A DNA stretch of 64,000 nucleotides. Source: Mermis nigrescens (Eukaryota; Nematoda; Enoplea; Mermithida; Mermithidae). This document shows positions 1 through 15,350 of this stretch, one piece after another; the first letter of the stretch is position 1, and every line of letters starts with the position of its first letter. The stretch covers positions 28,690,456 to 28,754,455 of the forward strand of contig JAVLUZ010000154.1 in the NCBI GenBank assembly GCA_036768485.1, read 5' to 3'. The position numbers were made by a program, and so were the translations under genes. The notes under the pieces are model-generated. The model ran no database searches and was not told the origin of the DNA. It saw nothing but the letters and a program-made list of their open reading frames with translations.

Positions 1-588
1 GATTGAGGCCCAATTTGTCTTTTCTTCAATGTAAACATGGCCGCGAACTTATTGTGGAACTACAAACCCGTTTAGATAAAGGAGAAACGGACCTTTCATT
101 GACTATCATTTGGATTGTATTAAATCGTGTATTTCTAAGAATAACAAAAATACAGGTTCTACTTTTTATCGCAAAAAATCAGAGCTTAGGGATTTTCTTC
201 CTGCGCAAGTGACATTAACTTTTTTAATGCTTACAATTTAATTCTAGAAATGTCAAAAACAAGTCACTAGAGCTCGATTTTCTGCTCAGTACCCAAATTT
301 ATTATCTGATCTTCATCACTGAGAGTTGGTTGGAGCCCAGTGTACCTGCTTCGATTATTTTTCAAAACCCGGAATACAGTCTTTTTCGTTGTGACCAAAG
401 GGTGCCAAAAAAGGGGCGGAGTTTGCTGCCTTACAAAGAAGTTGTTGAATGCTGTGAGTATCAGTTATCCAGACGAGTTTTGTGATTGTGCATGTTTAGT
501 TATCGATTTACTAACGAAAACCTCAAAAATTCGAACCGTGTTATCTTAAAGGCCACCGGGTCATGACGACGCTACTGTTACTGAAAAC

Positions 589-1503
589 TTGTGTGACTTT
601 CTACTTTGGTGTATGGCCCAAAATTTGCCAACGATAATAATAGGAGATTTTAACTTTCCTGACATTAATTGGTTTTCTAATGAAATTCCGACTGATAAAA
701 ATTCTTTGCTGTTTTGGAATAGTCTCATATCAAATAGTTTTACTCGGCATGTAAATCAGCCTACCAGATTAGATAACACATTAGATCTTTTTTCTAACGC
801 TAACATTTCTTTTGACATGACTGTTTTGCCACCTTTAACACTTTCTTGTGATCATTATCAGGTAAGCTTTTCTGTCATTGCTGATTGTAGCAGAAAAAAA
901 CAAAAAACAGAATCACATGATTTTTCGCATAGGAAATATCTTGATTTTTCAGCTTATTTAGATTCAACTTCATGGGAAGATGCCTTTTTTGACTGTGTAA
1001 CAATCGATGACTTTTATAATAAATACCTTGCTATTAATAATCTTGGTGTCTCCAAATTCGTACCTTTCGGAAAGATTGGAGCAAAATTGTACCCAATTGA
1101 AATCAGAAAACTACAGGCTAAAAAACTAAGGCTTTGGCGTAAACATAAATCATCTAAAACTGATGTTTTAAAATCAAAATACGTACTAGTTTGCAAAGAA
1201 ATATCTTCAGCTATTTTGGCTTTTGAATTTAAGTGCAAAAATAAATTAGTTGAAAAGGGAAATTCAAAACAGTTTTATAACTTTATTGGTAAACGTTTGA
1301 AAAATACCAAAACCATGCCATGGCTAAAAAAAGATAATGGCGAGCTAGTTTCTGAAGAATCTAAGAAAGTTAATTTACTGAATACTTTTTCCTGTTCAGT
1401 TTTCACTCAGGATGATGGAAGCCTTCCCTTACTTGACCTCGATTTGAAGACTTGGACCGGTTTGGGAAAGAGCGTACTTGATGAAGCAGCTATATGTAGC
1501 TGA
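589..1503 (+). pseudogene. LINE endonuclease C-terminal half and linker, open fragment
   Basis: The longest open piece of the LINE, about 304 codons. It starts inside the AP-endonuclease fold, just upstream of GDFN (catalytic Asp/Asn strand), passes a divergent SDH-type motif (SCDHYQVSF near codon 85-95, where Ser-Asp-His would usually be found) and runs through the basic, low-conservation linker that precedes reverse transcriptase. The upstream endonuclease residues are in other frames around 230-585 (for example the YRPPGHDD-like stretch near 535-570), so the Met at 589 is not a real start. In life the protein would nick target DNA for target-primed reverse transcription. No function is expected from this copy. 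Confidence 0.8.
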
Positions 1504-2943
1504 AGCCATTTCCAACTTAATTGTTCTAGTTCCTTTGGTCCAGACGGATTACATACCTAGTATTTTGTATAAAAATTTACAAGTCTCGCCTCGCTTTTGT
1601 TACCGCTTAAAAAGATTTTTTCCATTTCATTGTTAACAGGTAAACTTCCAAAAATCTGGAAAACAGCTCACGTCATCCCCATTTTCAAAAGGGTGATCCT
1701 TCCATAACTTCTAATTATAGGCCTATTTCGTTGACGTGTTTCAGTTGCAGAATTTTAGACAAAATATTAAAAGATAATATTTTAACATACATTCAAACAA
1801 ACAAAATTTTTCATCTATTCAGTTCGGGTTTTTGCCTAAAAAATCGTGTGAAGCCCAACTATTACTGTACATAAACGAAATTATATGCCACATCGATTCT
1901 AAAAGTCAGGTCGATGCTATATATTTAGACTTCTGCAAAGCTTTTGATTCTGACTCACATAATAATTATTATTTTTGTGGATTACAGATCTTTTACATGG
2001 TCGAACTCAGCAGGTAAAAATTGGTGATTTTTTCTGAGCTCACTGATGTTACTAGCAGAGATCCACAGGATAGCGTTCTTGGTGCTCTTTTGTTTCTTTG
2101 TTAAATGATATCGCTTTTCTGAAGAAAAATGAAAAGTTAAAAGTGTACCTATTTGCGGATGATGTAAAATGTTTTCCGTAACAAAACAAGCAGGTTTGTT
2201 GAACAATTTGTTACTAAATGTTCATGAGTGGTCTGAAAAGTGGCAATTAACTTTTTCTTTGTCTAAGTGCTCCATTTCGCATTTCGGTCATAAAAATCAT
2301 AGGCAAAAATATTCGATTGGAATGGAGGAATTTTAGGAAAACAACGAAGTAAAAGATTTAGGTATTCTTTTGGATGAATATATGGATTTTTCGCCGCACA
2401 TTGCACATATAGTTAAAAGTGCATATTTTAGGATGTCATTGATGTTTAGCGCATTTAAGGCTAAAGATGCTGAACTGCTAGTTATGGCTGATAAGACATA
2501 TATCCGACCTTTGCTAGAATATTGCACGGTTGTTTGGTCACCACACAAAAAGCAAGATGTGATAAGCATTTAGAGAATTCAAAGATACTTTACTAGAAGG
2601 GTCCCAAATTTTCCCGACTTGAGCTATGGGAACGTTTAGATTTTTTTAAATTAGACTCACTTCAGTTGCGTCGAGTCCGCCATGATCTATCGGTGGCCTA
2701 TACAATTTACCATGGTACATCAATTTTAACGAGGTGTTCACGGCGTGTATTGGCATCACTTGGTCAGTTAACTCGGTAAAGCTAAAAATACGAAAATCTC
2801 GCTTAAATTTGAAAATATACTGTTTTGCAAATAGACTCGCTCCTCTTTGGAATAGTTTGCCAGAAGAAGGTGTAGATGCCCAGAACTTTCCCTCCTTCAG
2901 CAGACGTTTAGAGAAAATTAGTTTTACTTTGGACTATAAGTAA
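1504..2943 (+). pseudogene. LINE reverse transcriptase and C-terminal domain, frameshifted
   Basis: Reverse transcriptase is spread over at least three frames. Visible blocks in order are the finger motif SNYRPISLT near 1705-1735, a PKKSCEAQL block at 1832, catalytic motif A YLDFCKAFD near 1921-1951, motif C FADD near 2155-2165, the thumb-like DLGILLDEYMDFSPHI from about 2360, YIRPLLEYCTVVWSP near 2500, and the terminal NSLPEEG...F..RL block ending at the stop after 2943. Both catalytic motifs can be read, but the frame breaks between them rule out a working enzyme. The order and spacing match a CR1/Jockey-type second ORF. Confidence 0.85.
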
Positions 2944-3125
2944 GTGCAAACCGTCTTTATAGTCCTTGCGCAGGTTATCGATATAACACATTGTTTTATC
3001 ACAGTAATTTATAGTTCAAATTGCATTCCATTAACGTCTTTATATTGTATTTACTTTGACTTTTTTAAATTTGACCATATTTGTATTGTTTTGATTCCGT
3101 CTCTGTCGCAATAAACTCTCCTCTC

Positions 3126-3873
3126 TCATGACAATAACAGCGAAAATTTCGATTCCTAAATGAATCGGTATAGTGCTGTCCTCTAAAAAAACACAAGAGC
3201 ATTTGTTTCCTAAAAAACACCCACACATTTTCTCGGCTTGCAGAGCAGCTAGGAAAATAATTTTTTACATGCATACTATCTAGGCCAAATATGATTATAA
3301 AAACATACTGTGATCATGCAGGCCTGACTCGTTCTTCAAGAACAAAATTTTGCAAAAGTTTGAAAAAAATGGTGATTTTGATCGATTTTTTGCGATTTTC
3401 TGTGCTGCATATTAATCATATGTACACGGTTGCCTGCATTTTCGGGATATTTTATATTAGCCCTCCTACCAGGCTTTTCAGAAAAAAAAATTTGATACAA
3501 TACCTTCAACTTGTGATCTACAGTATACCTTCGAAGTGAGAGCTAAAAAAACCCACATTGGATCTAAAAAACATCTCAAATTTGGTTTAAAACCGCTGGG
3601 AATATGCTTTGCAACCTTCTGCACCTTGCTGTATTTATTTTTTCACATCTGAATACTTGGGGTCTGGAAAATCCAGGAAGAATTTTTTGTACCAAAAAAA
3701 TTCCATTTTTTCCTAAATAAAACTCACCTTGCAAAAATACGGTGAACAAAGCTTCTTTCCGCTTTTTTTGGATTTTAGAAGCGAGGGAAGATTTGTTACA
3801 AAACCAAGTGCTACCCTGAAGTTTGTCGCTGCCAAAGTCATTTTTTGGCCCAATTCCAAACAAGTGGCTGGAA
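3126..3873. other. Intergenic, no gene seen
   Basis: AT-rich sequence between the LINE and the MITE at 3874. Short open frames are present on both strands but show no motif, signal peptide or repeat. No function proposed. Confidence 0.5.
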
Positions 3874-4047
3874 CAGGCACGTAGCTCTGGGGGGATGGAG
3901 GGTCCGGACTCCGGACCCCCAAATTCAGAAAAATCGACAAAGTAGGACTTTTTAAACGTTATTTTGTGCAACTTTTGGCCTTTTTGGGCTTAGCCCCACA
4001 AAATTGGTGTTGGTATCCCTAAAATAGGACGGCCAGCTATGTGCCTG
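3874..4047 (-). mobile_element. hAT-type MITE, copy 1 (174 bp)
   Basis: The element starts CAGGCACGTAGCT and ends AGCTATGTGCCTG, giving terminal inverted repeats of about 13 bp. It is flanked by the perfect 8-bp direct repeat GGCTGGAA at 3866-3873 and 4048-4055, the target duplication size of hAT transposons. The inside is G/C-run-rich, with a near-palindromic GGGTCCGGACTCCGGACCC stretch. Read in reverse complement it aligns along its length with the copy at 54,287-54,449. No coding capacity; mobilised in trans if at all. Confidence 0.85.
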
Positions 4048-4336
4048 GGCTGGAATTGCGGTTTTGATTAAGGCGTCAATTTATGAAGAAATCCACAGTA
4101 CCTGAAACATTTTTGCAAAATTTTTGATCTTTAAAGTGATCTGTTTTGCGTGTTGGTAAGTTTTTTGAATGTCATGATGATGAATAAACTTTTAAAAATG
4201 AAATGACTGAAAATTTGGCTGTGTTAATGCGAGATTTGCATACAAATTCCGAAAAATCGGCATACTAAACATTCAACCTACCATAAGCGCCAAATTTCGA
4301 ATTTGACAATTTTTTATTTGAAATGCAATTTCTGCC

Positions 4337-4340
<4 letters not shown>

Positions 4341-4426
<86 letters not shown>
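4341..4426. repeat. (TA)n microsatellite
   Basis: Pure TA run of about 86 bp that directly abuts the 5' terminus of the first Helitron-like copy. Confidence 0.98.
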
Positions 4427-4429
<3 letters not shown>

Positions 4430-5607
4430 TAGGTAGCGCGATAGCGCTACCTATAATATACTTGGCCATCCTTTTTTCTTATATTTTTCACGGCGAGTGC
4501 GAAATTTGTGTCCCCCCTCACATCTATAATGGCACACATCTGGGAGGTGCGGTTTTTTTAATCGATGTATAATTAAAAAATTCGATGCCGGCGTTTTTTT
4601 TGTTTACACTCAATACCGAGTTAGCAATGAGTGTGTAAAGTGTAAACCGGAAAATCAAATAATTAGCGGAGATCCAATTTTTTTTAAATGTAGCCCCCGA
4701 GCTGTAGATTATGAATCTGACTTTAAAATTTCTTTACACTCAATGGTTGTTGCACAAAAATGTAAAGTATACGGGTTTTTTACTCTTTGCTTGTTTTCAG
4801 CTTATCTAACTCAATTTTGGTTTCTGTGCAGTCCAGTTGGTTTCATAATGTAGAGGGTTACAAAATCTCGTGGAGCCTTTTTTCTTTTCTCTTTTAACGC
4901 AATATTTCTTGATCTGTGATCGTTTTAGTGTAAAGGGTTCGAGACGAAAAACGATATTTCTTCAACTACTCCGCTAAGTAGGCGGAACATGTTAATTATG
5001 CTTAAAAGGTGCCCTGACCTTAGCGTTAAAGATCCTTCTATACACCTAATATTGCAGTATTATCATAAGTGTAAAGTTTACACTGAGATGCATTTTTGCG
5101 ACTAGAGCGTCGTGGATGATGAATTTTTTTTAAATGTTCTCCGTAAGGTCAGAATAACGAATATGACCTTTAAACTTTTCTACAGCCAGTGTTTGTTGAG
5201 GTTTGAAGAGGTGAACTTTGAATTATATCTACATCTATTTTCAAATGCCGATAGATAACTCCGTATTGCATATTTTTGATCAGATTTCTCTTATTTCAGA
5301 GGTTTTTGACTCGTCTTTAATAAATAATTATTTTTTATCATCGTAAATGCACTATTCTTAAACTTCAGTAGAATGATGAATATTTCCTAAAATAGTATAA
5401 TCAAGCTGAAATCGTTGCTTAGAAAAAGTCTGGTTTTTAGCAGATCTTGCAGTTTTAGGCACAGGTAGACTTTTTGAGTTTTAGCAAATTTTGTGTTATA
5501 TGTAGATAGGAGCTTTTTCTAGTCCCCTCCTTTTATGTCCTTGATAATTCTTTGTTCCAAGTATATTCTACCTTTTTTTGTTCCATCGGAGAATTTTTTC
5601 TTGCTAG
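4427..5607 (+). mobile_element. Helitron-like non-autonomous element, copy 1 (1.2 kb, internally deleted)
   Basis: Begins TCATAGGTAGCGCG after an A and ends TTGCTAG before a T, matching the other copies and the Helitron rule (5' TC, 3' CTRR, inserted between A and T). The 5' end forms a hairpin (TAGGTAGCGC / GCGCTACCTA). An inner AATATACTTGG near the 5' end is inverted as CCAAGTATATT near the 3' end. The interior keeps the scattered GTGTAAAG / TTTACACTC motifs of the family but is diverged and much shorter than the 3.9-kb copies. No Rep/helicase frame. Confidence 0.6.
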
Positions 5608-6002
5608 TATATCTACTATATATTTTTGGAAGTTTGTTTGTTTGTATGTATGTATGTATGTTCGTATGTTTGTGCCGGGTTGGCTCCGGCCCAATGAAAT
5701 TTGGTGGGCTGATATTTTGGGCCGAGGTCGGTCCAATGGGGGAAGGAGCCGTAGCGAACTTAAAATTTCGACAAACGCACCCATTGGCCCTGGGCAGGGA
5801 GGGAGCAGGGTTTGGCCCCTGTGCTATAAGCCTCCACGATTTCGGGAGATGGCCGATTTTTTGCTATTTTTTCAAACCTTAGTTTATACTGTTTGTATAG
5901 GGATACCCCGGCCAAGAGGAGCATGCCTGGCGACACTATGTACATTGTTATATGCTATAGCATTGGTCGGCACTGTGAAACATCAAAATACGGGTTTAAC
6001 CA
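5608..6002. repeat. TGTA-type microsatellite followed by unclassified repeat-like sequence
   Basis: A (TTTG)/(TATG) run at about 5635-5670 leads into G-rich sequence (GCCGGGTTGGCTCCGGCCC near 5672). The layout resembles a transposon end after a tetranucleotide tail, but I could not identify a family. Frames here have no recognisable domain. Confidence 0.4.
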
Positions 6003-6365
6003 AATAATGCTATAACATGGGCAATTTTATAAGATAGGCATGGTATGAGATACTATGTGCAACAAGATAAGCAATGCTATAAGATAGGACGTGATATAAG
6101 ATACTCTGTGCTACAGGATAGGCAATACTATAAGATAGGACGTCGTGCTACAAGATAGGCAATGCTATAAGATAGGAAGTGATTATAAGACACCCCGAGC
6201 TGCAAGATAGGCAATGTTATAAGATAGTATGGGATATAAGATACCCTGTGCTACGAGATAGGCAATGCTATAAGATAGGTTTGGTATAGATACCCTGTCT
6301 GTGCCATAACATGCAGTGATATACATAAGATAGGAGATACCATCAGCTATAACATATCACGTGAT
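6003..6365. repeat. Minisatellite, period about 57-58 bp, about six units
   Basis: Diverged tandem units built on GATAGGCAATGCTATAAGATAGG followed by a GATATAAGATACYCTGTGCTAC part. The short words ATAGGCAATG and GCTATAACAT also occur at both ends of the foldback element at 46-56 kb. The array lies inside the 59-bp array described next, because the flanking AAACATCAAAATA...GGTTT sequence appears on both sides. Confidence 0.85.
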
Positions 6366-6384
6366 ATATGTCACCCTTTGCTAC

Positions 6385-6830
6385 AACAAACAAAAAAATT
6401 TTTTAAACATCAAAAAATATGGTTTGACCGAAAAAATTTTTCAAAACATCCTAAAACATCAAAAATATGGTTTGACGAAAAAAATTTTCCAAAGCATCCC
6501 AAAACATCGAAAATATGGGTTTGATTAAAAAATTTTTCTAAAACATCCTAAAACATCAAAAATATGGTTTGACGAAAAAAATTTTCCAAAACATCCCAAA
6601 ACATCAACAATATGGGTTTTATTAAAAAAATTTCCAGAACACCCCAGAACATCAAAAATATGATTATGGCTAAACAATTTTCAAAACCATTCTGTAACGT
6701 CAAAAATATGGATTTGATCAAAAGAATGGTCGACAAAAGACATTTTAAAAAAATCCAAAAAATAAAATATGGTTTGTACCATTAATTTTTTAGAAATATC
6801 CCAAAAACATCAAAAGTCTTGAAAAATAAA
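6385..6830. repeat. Minisatellite, period about 59 bp, about seven units
   Basis: Tandem units of the type CCAAAACATCCCAAAACATC followed by an AAAATATGGTTTGAC part and an A-rich/T-rich spacer. A further single unit is visible at about 5965-6000, before the inserted 57-bp array. Confidence 0.85.
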
Positions 6831-6905
6831 AAATACAAGAGACATATTAATTCCATATAGCTATCAGGCCTAAGTTCAGCCCGGGCAACTGCCGAGCAGC
6901 TCAAC

Positions 6906-10931
<4,026 letters not shown>

Positions 10932-11066
10932 TACATGTACATACATGCATATGGTCAGATATAGGCGCATGCAAAAGCGCAGAACGTAACCTACATACAT
11001 ACATTTCTATTAGCAAAAGTTAAGTAGGTATATACTTGTACCTATCTATGTATGTACATACATACA

Positions 11067-12782
11067 TCATAGGTAGCGCGTTAGCGCGTACCTATAATAT
11101 ACTTGGATACCCCTAACACCTGTGCATCCCCTCTACAGCTATAACAGGACACCTCTGGAAGGTGCGGTTTTTTTTAAAAGAAAGATAATAAAAAAATTCG
11201 CTGCCCGTGCTTTTTTGTTTTTCTTGAAACTCAAAACTGACTGTGTAAAGAAGGTGTAAAGTTTTTGTGTAACGTTATAACATGGGGCAAATTTTGGGAC
11301 CTTTTTACTGCGGCATGTGGGCAACTGAGTATTGATGACTTGAACAATTAATCAGCATAGAATTATAGAGGGATGAATTCTACAGAACCGTATGTTTTTG
11401 TTTTTTGAAATTCCCATTAGTTCTCGAATGGCAGTGTAAAGAGTGCGAAAATCTAGGGGTGAAAACGCACTTTTTGGTCGAGTTTTCAACCTGCCTATGT
11501 CTGATACTAACTCCGGTTATGAGTTTTTTAAATGTTTTCTGACAGAAATGTAGAGTGGATCAAGGGCTACATTCTACATATAAGCAAAGTATTCTACGCT
11601 CTATGGTGAGTTAGATCCTGGGGTTTAAAGTTTACACTCTAGTGGATAATGTAAAAAACGGATTTAACTAAGATTTCTCTGCCAGATTTTTCCGCTTATG
11701 AGTCAGGGTAAATTAAGTACAGCAGTAATGAAGTGCCTCTCAGGGGCTACACATCGCAGCAAACCGCATTTAAAAAAACACAATATTGATTTATTTATGG
11801 TGGTGTAAAGTTCGAAATAAGAAATGGGCGAAAAACACGTTTTTTCCCCAATTTCGATTGGTAAATCATATCAAATAATTTTTGCAACAGAAGTTTTGCA
11901 CATAGAAACGTACTACGACTCAAAAGCTACAAACTGTACCAAAGCGAATTTCTTTACACTCAATTGGGAATACGGTACGGATTTTTAAAGTTTACAATGT
12001 TCTGAATGATGGAAAATATGTCTTTGTTTGGGTTTTGTTCGCCACTTTCTCCATTCAGAAGTCAGGATAGGTCCAATAGAATAAAAATGAAGTGCCTTAT
12101 ATGGGGTGTATGTCATAGCGAATCGCGTATGTCTAAACCAATATTAAGCAAGTGTAAAGTCAAGAATGAGGTGCTTTAAACAGGTTTCTGTCTTGTTTCT
12201 TTCTGCCAGCTTCTCCGGTTATGAGTCAGGGACATGATTCTCAAGTCTGTAAATGAACCTAAAACCAAATTCGATACGCAATTTCGGCGCGTATGTTTAC
12301 ACTCAACAGTTCAGTAAAGTGGTTTAAACCAATGTTATTTTATCCTTACGACATTATGGAGACTTACTATTTTCATAAAAGTTTGTCGTAATATCGAAGC
12401 AATATTAAAATTACGATTCTGACTAAAATCTTTTACACTAGGTGTTAACATATCGTTTACACTACATATTAATCTTCGTTTTAGAGCCTTGCGGAAACCT
12501 AATTTTTTCCTTATGACTAGAAATTTTTAAGGATTCTAGTGTGAGGAGTCGGTTAGACACATTTTTTACACAACAGTGGTGTAAACTGTTCTACACCTAA
12601 TGTTAATTTGTCATCAGACCATTGTTGAGACGTGATGTCTTTATAAATGTTGATTGTAATATCCGCGTAATATCAGATTTACGAATCCGACTAAGATCTT
12701 CTGTGCATTCTGTGTATGTAAGTAAACACTGCATATGAACTTTTGACCAAGAGCCTTGCAAAAACATAATATTTTTCATGGC
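11067..12782 (+). mobile_element. Helitron-like non-autonomous element, copy 3 (3'-truncated)
   Basis: Starts TCATAGGTAGCGCGTTAGCGCG after A, only 135 bp beyond the end of copy 2, and follows that copy with moderate divergence until about 12,782, where similarity stops near the ATTTTTCATGGCATACC stretch. It lacks the 3' inverted repeat module. It is more diverged from copies 2 and 4 than those are from each other, so it is an older insertion. Confidence 0.65.
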
Positions 12783-13194
12783 ATACCTTATTCGTTTTGC
12801 CCTCTATCTAAAAGTACCATATTTCTAAGTTTAGCCCAAAAGCAGTAAAAACGTCAAAATTGTTCAGGCGCTTCGCGCCGATTTGATTTTTTGAGACTAA
12901 TTTTTGCATTTTTTAGAGTTGCGTGATATAATTTCGTCAAATTGAACTAAAAATGCTTTTTGAAATGTGATATTTCTACGAAAAACGTTGCCGTAGGCTA
13001 TCTCTGGCCATTTTTGATCGTAAAAAAGCACAAAATCGGGAACATTAAATTTACTGTTTTGGATTTTTGGGATTCCCCCTGCACGACTCCTGACCTTCGT
13101 GCACCTATGAAGCACAGCCTATTTTCACTCACTGGGCACACTGTTTTTCGGAAATTGAGAAAACCATATTAGAAAAAATTCTGGTATTAGTATA
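12783..13194. other. Unclassified AT-rich sequence
   Basis: Contains one GGCGCTTCGCGCC hairpin near 12,866 and a CCCCCTGCACGACTCC stretch near 13,075, but no gene or defined element ends. Confidence 0.4.
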
Positions 13195-13769
13195 AGCACC
13201 GTTTTTTTCCACTTTTTGGTCTATTTGTCAAACCAAAATTTTGGGGAATGGAAAAATTTTTGGGCTTGGTCGGCATTTTGTGGAAAATGCTTTGTAATGT
13301 TAAAAACGCGTTTTAGAGAGTTAAAATCTTCAAAATTTCTCGCGCCGCTTCGCGCCGAATCGATTTTATCCGAGTTACTCTATTATTAATCTTTGCCGTC
13401 GGCGCGCCAACTGCAAGCATTTTTATCGACGACCTGGTCTCAGAACTTCACTGTCGATTGAAACTCCTTATAATTCTGCACGGATTCAGTTAGTTTTTGT
13501 AATGCAAAAAATGCGTTTCTAGAGAAGTGAAACTGCACAGAATTTTTCTGCGCTTCGCGCCGAATTGATTTTAATTCTTTTGTTATCTAATCTTGCTGCG
13601 CCGTGTCAATAGCAGCATTTTTGGTAAACAATTTGATCTATAACTTTGACTACGATTGAAAATCCTTATCTTTCTGCACGGATTCGGCCAGTTTTTGTAA
13701 TGCAAAAATGCGATTTAGAGAGGTGAAACTGCAACTTTTTTCGCGCTTCGCGCCGAATTGATTCAATTC

Positions 13770-14186
13770 TTACTTGTTATTACTAATACTAATACTAATA
13801 CTAATACTTTGTTCGGAAAAAAACACAAGGTAAAACAAAAAGTCGCAAGGAAAATAAAAATAAAATGCGAAATGTCCTGACACAGGCAAATAGATTGGGC
13901 TCACGTCGCGCCCCATCAAAATTCCCTTAGGTTCAACCTCCTTTCGAATTTCTTCAAGTCGTCTCGACATTTCTGGAGAACTTCGAATATATTGTGGAAG
14001 ATCGTTCCAACCGCTAGCTGATCCAGTAGCAAAACAACACTTTTTACAATCGCGCCGAAATTTTTCAGAAATAGATCTGATTTGCAAACACATTTCTAGT
14101 ACGCGAATGACCATAAAACTGGCAAGCACTTCAGAAGGCAAGAGATTGTTGTGAATACACAGGAGCGCGTAAAACAATAAAATCAA
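13770..14186 (-). pseudogene. LINE reverse transcriptase C-terminal fragment
   Basis: Open fragment of up to 138 codons inside the LINE piece. The recognisable part is the conserved terminal block with FATGSASGWNDLPQYIRSSP, the equivalent of WNSLP..IR in CR1/Jockey-type elements. The tail repeats Ser-Ile because it reads into the simple repeat. No initiation context; part of a dead element. Confidence 0.7.
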
Positions 14187-14447
14187 AATAAATTCCTACG
14201 GAGTTCAAGCGTTCTCAATTTGAGGCTTTTAACCTTTCATCATAAGAAAGTCCCATATATCCAATTAACCTCTTTAGTAAATTTTCGCTTGCACACCTTT
14301 CGACCCTAAGTTGATATCAAGAAGCAAATAGGGGCTCCATACAGCTGCGAGCATACTCTACTAAAGGCCGAATATAATTCTCAAAAAGCAAGGAACCAAT
14401 ATTCTAGGATCACGTGATTCGAAGCATTTGAAAATCAAAGCACTCAT
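13779..14447 (-). mobile_element. LINE 3' fragment with ATTAGT-type tail
   Basis: Minus-strand reverse transcriptase C-terminus in broken frames: ALIFKCFESRDP, LFENYIRPLVEYARSCMEPL, GLSYDERL and GWNDLPQYIRSSPEMSRRLEE in order. The element ends in a short tandem (ATTAGT)n tail at about 13,779-13,807, as many LINEs do. It interrupts the 200-bp satellite, whose next unit resumes at about 14,448. It is a separate insertion from the LINE at the window start and carries only about 0.67 kb. Confidence 0.75.
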
Positions 14448-14640
14448 TTTCGAAGCTCCTTGTTCGAGCCGCGGCGCCAACTGTAGCATTTTTATCGATA
14501 ATCTGGTCCTAGAACCACATTACGATCGAAAATCACTTACCCTCGTGCACAGGTTTTGTAAACGCAAAACCGATTTAGAGGGCTCAGCTAAAAATTTCAG
14601 TATCTTTCCTGGCGCTTCGCGTTATTTCGATAAATTATAG

Positions 14641-14984
14641 TTTTAATGGTCATCAAACGACTTCAGAATTGGCTTTAAACATGCTTTTACTGAAGGAAGG
14701 AAATTCAAGTTTCAACATAAATAACGTAGCATCTGATCGTGATATTTCTGCAGAGCGCGAAATTTTTATACAAAAAGTGCATCAAATACCGCTATTGCAC
14801 GTGTACATAAAATTTTCTTCTTAAAAAAGACTGATTTTTCAACACAGGCGCTCTGTTTTAAACGTTTTTATACCTCCCAAAAAACGTGGAAAAATCTGAA
14901 AGAGTGGAAAATTTTGTCGGTCTGTAATCGTCAATCCAAATCGCTGGGGAAAAAAAACGGTAGAGTATAAGTATTAAATTGAAC
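14641..14984. other. Intergenic, no feature recognised
   Basis: AT-rich, with no ORF, repeat unit or terminal repeat that I can support. Confidence 0.4.
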
Positions 14985-15350
14985 CAATTTTGGCGCAAGC
15001 GCCGAGAGATTCTTGAAATTTATCTTCTAAAACGGCATTTTTCCATTACTGTTTAGATTGTACAAATCCATTCTAAAAATGAGGATTTTTCAATTTCAGC
15101 GAAGTTCTCAGAGCAATTTTGTCGATGATAAAGTGCTGCAATCTGCAGCGGTGCCGGCAACATCAATAAAAACAAATCCATCCGGCGCGAAGCGCTGGAA
15201 AATTTTGCACTTTTGTCCTTTTAGAACGCGTTTCGCATTACGAAAATCTCCCTACAATGTGAACCGATCCCCAAAATTTTTTTCCACATCTCGGAAATTT
15301 CGGTTCAGTCGGCAAACCCCTAAAATGTGGAAAACAGTGGCCGCAACAGT
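14985..15350 (-). repeat. Inverted relative of the 200-bp hairpin satellite (two units)
   Basis: Read on the minus strand, two units of the 13.2-14.6 kb family can be followed: one with GCGCTTCGCGCCGGATGG, the other with CTCGGCGCTTGCGCC. The block also keeps the flanking CCACATTTTAGGGG / GGTTCACATTG sequence that precedes the plus-strand array at 13,200-13,260. The two arrays therefore face each other. Confidence 0.5.

Larger units (their letters stand above)
1..3125 (+). mobile_element. Decayed non-LTR retrotransposon (LINE, CR1/Jockey-like), 5' end outside window
   Basis: A LINE on the plus strand can be followed through scattered frames. An apurinic endonuclease region (ITESWL-like stretch near 320-350, then GDFNFPD near 643) is followed by reverse transcriptase blocks: GKLPKIWKTAHVIP near 1640-1680, YLDFCKAFD near 1921, FADDVK near 2155, and the C-terminal NSLPEEG block near 2860. 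Frameshifts and stops separate the blocks, so the copy is dead. An AATAAA lies near 3109, close to the likely 3' end. Clade assignment is by overall motif style only. The first 230 bases may still be LINE but could not be tied to a domain. Confidence 0.85.
13195..14640 (+). repeat. Satellite-like tandem array, period about 195-205 bp, interrupted by a LINE fragment
   Basis: At least three units are aligned by the block CTTCGCGCCGAAT at about 13,348, 13,553 and 13,747; a fourth follows the LINE insertion at about 14,448-14,640. Each unit has a CCAACTGCAGCATTTTTATCGA-like part, a GATTGAAAATCCTTAT-like part, TTTTGTAATGCAAAA, GAGAGGTGAAACTGC, and then the GC-rich hairpin. A related block runs on the opposite strand at 14,985-15,350. 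Confidence 0.7.
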
